A stretch of DNA of 9,434 nt from Gp6-AA40 sp032156805 (GTDB lineage Bacteria > Acidobacteriota > Vicinamibacteria > Vicinamibacterales > UBA2999): assembly GCA_032156805.1 (NCBI GenBank), contig JALDXQ010000250.1, positions 1 to 9,434 of the forward strand, in the 5' to 3' direction. The notes under the pieces are model-generated. The model saw nothing but the letters and a program-made list of their open reading frames with translations, had not been told where the DNA came from and made no database searches. Shown one piece after another: positions 1 to 4,675 of this stretch. The position numbers and the translations under genes are program-made. Position 1 is the stretch's first letter. Each line of letters starts with the position of its first letter.

Positions 1-465
1 CTCGGCTCCGTCTCTCGTGATACGAGCCGCCAGGCGCGCGATCGAGAGAAGACCAACGCGGGGTGGGGACTGCTGACCCTCGGTCTCCTGCAGGATGCCG
101 GCAAGGCGGACTTCGCAGCCGCCGTTGAGGCCCAAGCGCTCTTCTACCTCGCGTCGGGCCGAGACGACCAGGTCCTCGCCGAGAAAGAGAGGCGCAGGCC
201 CATCTCCCGACAAGCCGGTGGAAAGCAGTAGCGTGCGCTTGTCGTCGCGGCGCCGGAATGTGAGCCACGAATAATTGTGGTGAATGGCGATGTAACTGTG
301 CAGAGCGAAGAACTCCGCCCCGTGGCGCAGGGTCTCATCGTCGACAATCAGCACCTCAATCGCCGCGTGTAATCGATCGATCTCCTCGCGAGGCAGGGCA
401 AGAAAGGGCACTCCTCGCACGAGGGCTTGGAACTCGGCACTCCGTACAGCCATTACCGCCGGCAT
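1..465 (-). CDS. Nudix-like hydrolase/phosphoesterase with degenerate Nudix box, C-terminus outside window
   Basis: The minus-strand frame is open from the ATG at 465 to the window edge (155 codons seen, no stop). The pattern resembles MutT/Nudix-type 'predicted phosphoesterases' (COG4112-like). After a His/aromatic-rich strand (residues 56-70) and a basic RRRDDKR stretch, residues 97-113 read like a Nudix box: E97, seven residues, then R105-E106-V107-E108-E109-R110-L111-G112-L113. The consensus is REUXEEXGU, so the second Glu of the EE pair is Arg here, and the leading Gly is out of register. Nudix enzymes hydrolyse nucleoside diphosphates linked to another moiety, using metal-binding Glu residues of this box, so activity here is uncertain. 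The start is supported by AAGGA seven bases upstream, inside the last codons of lspA; only three bases separate lspA's stop from this ATG, implying co-transcription. A second ATG lies four codons in. The family call is an inference from motif shape. Confidence 0.6.
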   Translation of the reverse strand, partial: MPAVMAVRSAEFQALVRGVPFLALPREEIDRLHAAIEVLIVDDETLRHGAEFFALHSYIAIHHNYSWLTFRRRDDKRTLLLSTGLSGDGPAPLFLGEDLVVSARREVEERLGLNGGCEVRLAGILQETEGQQSPPRVGLLSIARLAARITRDGAE

Positions 466-468
466 CAG

Positions 469-957
469 TCAGTCCTTTTGGCGTGCAACGAAGACCACAA
501 TGAGGGCCCCGAGCATGATGGCCATGTCCGCGACGTTGAAGACCCCTGTTCGGACTGGACCGATGCCTATGTTCAGGAAATCGACGACACTGCCACGAAC
601 CGCTCGATCGATCCAGTTCGACGCACCGCCGGCGACGAACAACGCCACACCGACTGCCGGCCACCCGCGCCATCGACGTCGGATCGCCATCAACGCGAAG
701 GCGACCAACATCAACCCTGTACCACCAGTGAAGATCACCGTTCGAACGCCCGATGGCAGACTGGCACCGAGGCTCAAGAACCCGCCCCGATTCTCGACAT
801 ATCCCACCCAGACGGTATCGGCGAGATAGGAGCGGCCTGGCGTGCCAGACAGTGTGGTCGTCGCTATGTGTTTGGTGACGCGGTCGCACCCGATCGTTCC
901 GAGGACCGCCAGGACCAGCATGACTCGGCTCGCCAATCGAGAAGTAGTCTTGAACAT
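469..957 (-). CDS. lspA: Lipoprotein signal peptidase (signal peptidase II)
   Basis: Inner-membrane aspartic protease that removes the signal peptide of prolipoproteins after diacylglyceryl transfer to the +1 Cys. The 162-residue length is normal for LspA. Conserved boxes are visible in order: DRVTKH (25-30), ENRGGFLSLG (55-64), GGASNWIDR (110-118) and VVDF...FNVAD (124-144). The catalytic aspartates are D117 (NWIDR) and D144 (FNVAD). Four hydrophobic segments (about 7-23, 72-92, 98-115, 140-158) match the four-helix topology. The frame stays open to an ATG at 1176, but that extension runs through IS debris and has no family resemblance; the ATG at 957 puts the first helix at the N-terminus. 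No strong Shine-Dalgarno is seen before it. The Nudix-like gene follows after three bases. No ileS, the frequent LspA neighbour, is visible; a mobile-element remnant lies just upstream instead. Confidence 0.93.
   Translation of the reverse strand: MFKTTSRLASRVMLVLAVLGTIGCDRVTKHIATTTLSGTPGRSYLADTVWVGYVENRGGFLSLGASLPSGVRTVIFTGGTGLMLVAFALMAIRRRWRGWPAVGVALFVAGGASNWIDRAVRGSVVDFLNIGIGPVRTGVFNVADMAIMLGALIVVFVARQKD
473..477 (-). promoter_or_regulatory. Ribosome binding site of the Nudix-like gene
   Basis: AAGGA on the minus strand, seven bases before the ATG at 465. It overlaps the final codons and stop of lspA, so translation of the two genes is likely coupled. Confidence 0.5.
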
Positions 958-990
958 CGCCAGTCCGTCCCGCGGAATCCTTGTCGGTCC

Positions 991-1009
991 AACAGGCTGC
1001 TGAAAAAGT
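991..1009. repeat. Terminal-inverted-repeat-like end of an insertion sequence remnant
   Basis: On the minus strand this reads ACTTTTTCAGCAGCCTGTT, a motif (TTTTTCAGCAGCCTG) commonly found at the ends of IS elements. It lies about 80 bases downstream of the stop of the transposase tail at 1091-1198, where the right end of such an element is expected. The partner end was not found in the window, so the element is truncated. It sits 34 bases upstream of the lspA start. Confidence 0.5.
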
Positions 1010-1090
1010 AACATGGCGGCCTGCGGCCTCTTTGCTCTGGCTCTGGACTTTAGGGCGGGGAGCATCCTCCACGCTCGCCATCCTTCGTGA

Positions 1091-1198
1091 TCACCAGCCA
1101 GTGGCTCCAAGGGTACGCAGGCGCACCAGGTTGTACGCACTCGCGGTGAAGGTAAACAGCCAGTCGACGAGCTCACCGTGAACCGCCTTTACCACCGA
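1091..1198 (-). pseudogene. Remnant: C-terminal tail of an IS transposase (IS4/IS5/IS1182-like DDE type)
   Basis: Only the last ~35 codons survive. The peptide contains VDWLFTFTASAYNLVRLRTL before a TGA at 1091-1093. This strongly resembles the conserved C-terminus of DDE transposases of the IS4/IS5/IS1182 groups, which typically end in a 'W.FT.TAAAYNLVRL..L' pattern. None of the catalytic DDE core is present. Upstream, the similarity stops near 1195, where an integrase-type tail begins in a different frame, so the fragment was probably cut by a recombination or insertion event. It cannot encode a functional enzyme. The IS group is not resolved. Confidence 0.7.
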
Positions 1199-1290
1199 TC
1201 GATCGGGCTCTTCATGCCGAGGCCGCCTCGATTCAGGACGTGCGCATAGATCATCATTGTGGCGCCACGGGCCCAATGTCCTGGCGCCAA
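1189..1290 (-). pseudogene. Remnant: C-terminal end of an integron-type tyrosine recombinase (IntI/XerC-like)
   Basis: The minus-strand peptide ending at the TAA at 1189-1191 reads ATMMIYAHVLNRGGLGMKSP followed by IDRW. This matches the C-terminus of IntI-type and related tyrosine recombinases, where 'GH.....TMIYTHVLNRGG.GV.SP.D' carries the active-site Tyr. The Tyr (IYAHV) and a GH about 12 residues earlier (around 1276-1281) are both visible, but spacing and sequence before the Thr-Met are degenerate. Further upstream the frame stays open to 1410 with no recognisable recombinase boxes (no R...HxxR). It is therefore a decayed fragment. Its last bases overlap the start of the transposase tail, which reads in another frame. 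Confidence 0.6.
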
Positions 1291-1600
1291 AACGAGGACG
1301 ACCTTCGGAACGCGGCGCCTCAATGCGACGCCGGAAATCGATCGCAGCGATTCGGCGCCGCGAGTTCGTGCCGCGCGATCCGTGACGATCGAACGAGCAG
1401 TGGCGGTCATGCCGCGATGGCAGGAGTCGGAATCAAGGTCCTACTCGCGGCGACCGCGTAAGGATACGAGCGGAGAGCGATTTCCCGCCGCGCGGAGCGG
1501 CGGCCGGAGAGGGGTGACCCGCGAGCGTCGATTTCCGGATCGAGATCGAGCTCGCGCTTCACTTTCTTCCCAACGGCTCCACCCGGAATTCACCAACGCG
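1291..1600. other. About 310 bases without a convincing gene
   Basis: Open frames cross this stretch on both strands, as expected at this GC content, but none gives a recognisable protein or a good start. A short GC hairpin (arms 1485-1490 and 1498-1503) lies about 100 bases after the stop of the gene ending at 1601. It lacks a T-run in the direction of transcription, so it is not a convincing terminator. The region may be decayed mobile DNA continuous with the integrase remnant. Confidence 0.5.
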
Positions 1601-2653
1601 TTACTGTCCCCGTTCTTCGGCGCGCGCGCTCTTGAGAATGTGTTCCAGCCCGCGATTCCCTTCGTGACAGGCGTACTCGAACACCTGCTCGCCATCGTCA
1701 CGCGTGAGCGGCATCGTGTACGACCACGGCCGGGTCCAGGTATCGGGATCGGTGATGGTGACTTGCCACTGCAGCCTGGTCGGGCTTACCGGGGTGAACC
1801 GTTCGGTGAGCGTGTACTTCTCGCTGTTGTAGCGGAAGTTGTAACCCATGTGCGTACGATCGGTGAAGTTGGTCGTCTCGACGACGAGCGTGTTGCCATC
1901 CCAGCGGCCGCGTGCATCGCCCATGTACAAGCGAATCGCTGGCGATAATCGCGACCCTGAACCTGCCGTCCCGCGACCAGGCTCGGGACGGCCCTGCGGC
2001 TCTCGAAGGGCCGAAGGATCGAGTGGAATGACACGGGCTTCGTGGATCATCTCGTAGCGGATCGCGACGAAACCCGGCGACTGCGTGATTTCATACGAGT
2101 TGCCGTAGATTGCGGGCATCATCGAACCAGGCAATCCGCGGGTGATGCACCGGTCGTACAGGCTGCGATCGAGCCACGAATCGGCGCGGCCTTCAGCGTT
2201 GCGCGCATTGTGCAGAGCCGCCCAGGCGGCCTCGCGCTCGAGCCCGAGCGGCGTCATGGCGGGAAGCTTGCCGTCCGCCGGGTCTACGAGGAGCCACGGG
2301 CGACTGCCGCTGCCTTGCAAATGCTCGTACCAATGCGTGGGACCGGCTCCGGTCTCGGCGCCGCCGATGCCGCCGGCGATCTTTGCCGCCAGGGCTTGAC
2401 GTTCTTTCGCCAGCCGGGCGAGATCGGCCGCGCTGAAGGTCTCGGCGTCGCGCCCCTTGAACTCGTCAGGCCGTTCGAGCGGTGTGTTCGCTTCGTCCTT
2501 GTTGGTGTAGATGCCTTGCAGATCGGGGTCCCCCCATGGCGTCCTCGGGGGTGTCCATGAAGCGGACTGCGCAAGCGGCAATGACTGCAGCAGCCAGCCG
2601 ATCACCGCGACCATCACGACGGTACCCAGGACGACAGGGCCAGAGGTTTTCAT
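1601..2653 (-). CDS. Uncharacterised exported protein, family common in Acidobacteriota
   Basis: A 350-residue protein beginning with a short basic tip and a hydrophobic stretch (about residues 8-30, VVLGTVVMVAVIGWLLQSLP), probably a signal peptide cleaved near LAQSA, although a retained N-terminal anchor is possible. The mature part opens with WTPPRTPWGDPDLQGIYTNK, then TPLERP. It later has LYDRCITRGLPGSMMPAIYG, a basic/proline-rich linker, WDGNTLVVETTNFTDRT, RFTPVSPTRLQW and, near the C-terminus, YACHEGNRGLEHIL. I recognise these as signatures of a family repeated in Acidobacteriota genomes and annotated as hypothetical; no catalytic role is known to me. The frame extends to 2794, but that extension translates a palindromic repeat; the ATG at 2653 follows GGGAGG and precedes the signal peptide. 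The gene shares its strand with the upstream esterase across a 223-base gap, so co-transcription is possible but unproven. Confidence 0.85.
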   Translation of the reverse strand: MKTSGPVVLGTVVMVAVIGWLLQSLPLAQSASWTPPRTPWGDPDLQGIYTNKDEANTPLERPDEFKGRDAETFSAADLARLAKERQALAAKIAGGIGGAETGAGPTHWYEHLQGSGSRPWLLVDPADGKLPAMTPLGLEREAAWAALHNARNAEGRADSWLDRSLYDRCITRGLPGSMMPAIYGNSYEITQSPGFVAIRYEMIHEARVIPLDPSALREPQGRPEPGRGTAGSGSRLSPAIRLYMGDARGRWDGNTLVVETTNFTDRTHMGYNFRYNSEKYTLTERFTPVSPTRLQWQVTITDPDTWTRPWSYTMPLTRDDGEQVFEYACHEGNRGLEHILKSARAEERGQ

Positions 2654-2657
2654 ACAG

Positions 2658-2663
2658 CCTCCC
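2658..2663 (-). promoter_or_regulatory. Ribosome binding site deciding the start at 2653
   Basis: GGGAGG on the minus strand, four bases before the ATG at 2653. It supports this start over the in-frame ATG at 2794, which lies in repeat DNA. Confidence 0.65.
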
Positions 2664-2773
2664 GCGGAGGCGATGGTACTACGAGGGCGCGGGGCGTGTT
2701 CGGCTCGCCTGGCCTCGAGGGAACGAAACGTGGGCACGCCGCGCGCCGCGGCTTGCCCGCATGTGCATCTGAA

Positions 2774-2842
2774 GGTCCGGCTAAAGCCAGACACGACGTC
2801 TGGACCACGGTCCGGCTGAAGCCGGACACTAGGTACGTCTGG
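2774..2842. repeat. Two tandem copies of a hairpin-forming interspersed repeat
   Basis: Two copies lie 35 bases apart. Copy 1 starts GGTCCGGCTAAAGCCAGACAC (2774-2794) and copy 2 GGTCCGGCTGAAGCCGGACAC (2809-2829); each is followed by a stretch ending in ACGTCTGG or GACGTCTGG. Copy 2 contains a perfect stem GTCCGGC-TGAA-GCCGGAC; copy 1 differs at two positions and its stem is imperfect. The sequence resembles a repeat I associate with intergenic regions of Vicinamibacteria-like genomes, often mistranslated as 'VRLKPDT' peptides. It lies between the stop of the esterase gene and the start of the next gene on the same strand, where a REP-like element could act in transcript processing or termination. 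The function is inferred. Confidence 0.75.
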
Positions 2843-2876
2843 AAGCTCGCCGCCGAGCTGAACGAGTCGGTCGAGT

Positions 2877-3938
2877 TTACGGACGCGGATGCTGCACGAA
2901 GAACGGCCAGGCGAAATCCGGCACAGTGTTGGGATACTGATGCCTCACATCATCAAGAAAGGTGAAGAAGACGTCATTGCCATCGCTATTGCCAGGCTGC
3001 GCAGTCTGGGCGTGAAACTGAGTAAAGCCCGCCGCGGTGGTCGCAGTGAGTGGAGCGAGCTTGAGATTGAACGAGTCAAGGTTGACCGAGATCATGCTCG
3101 TGATCTGCGGGATCCGCAGGAGCGTGGCCGGCGTGAGCGGCAGTTCCGTGATCGGAGGCTGTCCCAGCGCGATCAGGTACTCGTTGATGACCCCGAGCGC
3201 GTTCTGGTCCTTCGTCCCCAGCGTAAAGAACGCCGACAGATTGCGAGAGCCGACCAGCGTTTCGTGCACCTGATGCAGACCCGAGCTGTGACACGCCACT
3301 GCCGCGATGAGATCCGATGCCTCGACTCCTACACGTGCACACATGCCGCCGCCGCTCGAGAATCCGGCCACGTACACGCGGCGCGTGTCGGTCCCCAGTC
3401 GCCGAATGACGTCAGCGCCGATTTGACGGATGAACTTCACGTCGTCGGCAGGCCAGGGAGACGTCGCTGGATAGCTCACCGGTCGCCGATTCGGGTCGAT
3501 CTCCATCGGAAGCTCATAGTTGTTCCAGCGCGTCGAGAAGCGCTGTGTTTCCAGAACGAAGTGTTCGACCGCCGTTGGGAAGATGGCGATGAAGTTTTCC
3601 TGCGTTGCCTTTTCCCGCCAGCCGGAGATGTTCAGGAACTGTCCGCCGTTGCCACTCCCTCCATGGAGCATGAACACGGCCGGCGAACCGGCTGGCACAC
3701 CGCCGGGCGGGACAAACACGATGTACTTCCGGGTATAGCCGTCGACAACCATCAGCCGGCAATTGACGCCTGGCACATAGGGGATGCCGTTGACTCCCGT
3801 GCTATCGCACGGAACGCCGAACGGGCCGCCGGCTTGTGCATGAGCCGGTGACACGTCCGCTGACACGGCGGCCGCTGACAGCACGAGGATGGCGAGATGT
3901 CTGAGACGACTGCTCCGGACGGTTGATCGCGTTTCCAT
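2877..3938 (-). CDS. Secreted alpha/beta-hydrolase, PHB depolymerase/esterase-like (LpqC type)
   Basis: A 353-residue exported serine hydrolase. A signal peptide (basic tip, hydrophobic 14-27) ends at PAHAQA (about residues 31-36). C44 and C60 could form a disulfide. VFMLHGGSGNGGQF (88-101) is the oxyanion-hole HGG motif. GFSSG (192-196) is the nucleophile elbow with S194. D244 (LGTKD) is the probable acid and H333 (DDVRHQYPN) the probable base. This layout matches the poly(3-hydroxybutyrate) depolymerase/feruloyl-esterase group (COG3509), which cleaves polyester or ester bonds outside the cytoplasm; the true substrate cannot be read from sequence. Between D244 and H333 lies a longer, Leu/Thr-rich segment (about 250-310), possibly a lid. 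No separate carbohydrate- or polymer-binding domain is present. The ATG at 3938 is chosen because GAGGAG lies five bases upstream; the frame itself reaches 3989. It is transcribed divergently from the ECF sigma gene at 4076. Confidence 0.88.
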   Translation of the reverse strand: METRSTVRSSRLRHLAILVLSAAAVSADVSPAHAQAGGPFGVPCDSTGVNGIPYVPGVNCRLMVVDGYTRKYIVFVPPGGVPAGSPAVFMLHGGSGNGGQFLNISGWREKATQENFIAIFPTAVEHFVLETQRFSTRWNNYELPMEIDPNRRPVSYPATSPWPADDVKFIRQIGADVIRRLGTDTRRVYVAGFSSGGGMCARVGVEASDLIAAVACHSSGLHQVHETLVGSRNLSAFFTLGTKDQNALGVINEYLIALGQPPITELPLTPATLLRIPQITSMISVNLDSFNLKLAPLTATTAAGFTQFHAQTAQPGNSDGNDVFFTFLDDVRHQYPNTVPDFAWPFFVQHPRP

Positions 3939-3943
3939 AAATT

Positions 3944-3949
3944 CTCCTC
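3944..3949 (-). promoter_or_regulatory. Ribosome binding site deciding the start of the esterase
   Basis: GAGGAG on the minus strand, five bases before the ATG at 3938. This is a strong Shine-Dalgarno and favours this ATG over the one at 3989. Confidence 0.7.
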
Positions 3950-4007
3950 TGGCGATTCGGTTGACACGAGTGGACGCTCGCGTCCTCATGCTGGGTAACG
4001 CACCGCC

Positions 4008-4021
4008 GGAGTCCGGACTCC
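4008..4021. promoter_or_regulatory. Perfect 14-base palindrome in a divergent promoter region
   Basis: GGAGTCCGGACTCC equals its own reverse complement. It sits in the 137-base gap between the divergently transcribed esterase and the ECF sigma gene, 55 bases before the sigma start. It could be an operator for a dimeric regulator, but no regulator gene lies beside it and chance is possible in GC-rich DNA. Confidence 0.25.
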
Positions 4022-4075
4022 CTCATCACGGCTGGCCTTGTAACGATTCGCAGAACTGACACACCATCACAGAAG

Positions 4076-4675
4076 ATGCACGAGCCAGGGCCCGGTTGTT
4101 CTGCAGACCCCGTCCTACATCCCTGGGGCAGCGGCCACGAGCAGACATGCGACCAGCAGCTGCTGCTCGTCTACGCCGAACTGCGCCGCGTGGCACGTAG
4201 GTTTCTGGCCAGTGAGCGCTCGGACCACACGCTGCAACCCACGGCGCTCGTGCACGAGGCGTATCTCAGGTTGCTGGGCCAGCGGCAGGTGGATTGGACG
4301 AACCGCGCGCAGTTGGTCGGCCTGGCCGCGGTGATGATGCGGCGGGTCCTCGTCAATCACGCACGCGACCGCGCCGCCGCCAAGCGCGGGGGCGACGCCA
4401 CACGCGTGTCGCTTGGTGCCGCGGACGGCGCTTTCGAAGCTCCCTCCGTGGATCTGATCGCGCTGCGCGATGCTCTCGACCGGCTCGAGACACTCGATGC
4501 GCGCAAGAGCCGCATCGTCGAGCTCAAGTTTTTCGGCGGCCTGACGATCGCGGAAATCGCCGCAGTCATGGACCTGTCGGCCGCCACAATCGAACGCGAG
4601 TGGAGCTTTTCGCGGGCCTGGCTCTATGACGCGCTGGCCGGCAGCGTCACTTCCCCTCCACTTGCCGTTGGCTGA
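4076..4675 (+). CDS. ECF sigma factor, TIGR02999 / Sigma70_ECF family (kinase-linked type)
   Basis: A 199-residue RNA polymerase sigma factor with regions sigma2 and sigma4 only. Sigma2 spans about residues 25-100 (VYAELRRVARRFL, then HTLQPTALVHEAYLRLL), followed by RRVLVNHARDRAAAKRGG. Sigma4 spans about 133-187, with IVELKFFGGLTIAEIAAVMD as the first helices and a recognition helix around SAATIEREWSFSRAWLY. These are hallmarks of TIGR02999/PF07638 sigma factors, often encoded next to Ser/Thr kinases. Where classical ECF factors have an acidic DxxD segment in region 2.2, this one has LQPTALV with T56, a candidate phosphosite. The start gives a normal leader (…HPWGSGHEQTCDQQLL). No strong Shine-Dalgarno is seen (AGAAG overlaps the start region). 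No anti-sigma gene is adjacent. The 3' end overlaps the convergent kinase gene by 29 bases. Confidence 0.92.
   Translation: MHEPGPGCSADPVLHPWGSGHEQTCDQQLLLVYAELRRVARRFLASERSDHTLQPTALVHEAYLRLLGQRQVDWTNRAQLVGLAAVMMRRVLVNHARDRAAAKRGGDATRVSLGAADGAFEAPSVDLIALRDALDRLETLDARKSRIVELKFFGGLTIAEIAAVMDLSAATIEREWSFSRAWLYDALAGSVTSPPLAVG

Noticed and set aside
958..1176. N-terminal extension of lspA to the ATG at 1176
   Set aside because: It would translate the IS end and downstream debris and would displace the first membrane helix by 73 residues, which is atypical for LspA.
1485..1503. GC hairpin after the exported-protein gene as a rho-independent terminator
   Set aside because: The stem is only six pairs, lies about 100 bases past the stop and is not followed by a T-run on the minus strand.
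1437..1600. Minus-strand reading with a KKVKRELDLDPEI-like peptide after the stop at 1601
   Set aside because: It looked protein-like for about 15 residues, but needs a frameshift to connect to a start and has no family match I can name, so I treat it as chance or decay.
1259..1948. 229-codon plus-strand open frame
   Set aside because: It runs antisense over the 3' part of the exported protein gene and debris; its composition is Arg-rich low-complexity and it has no recognisable motif or good start.
2889..3851. 320-codon plus-strand open frame
   Set aside because: It is antisense to the secreted esterase, whose signal peptide and catalytic triad are intact; the plus-strand translation is Arg/His-rich with no family features.
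3961..3989. TTGACA at 3961-3966 as a sigma-70 promoter for the ECF gene
   Set aside because: At 17 bases' spacing the -10 position reads CCTCAT, with no TATAAT-like match nearby, so a promoter cannot be claimed.
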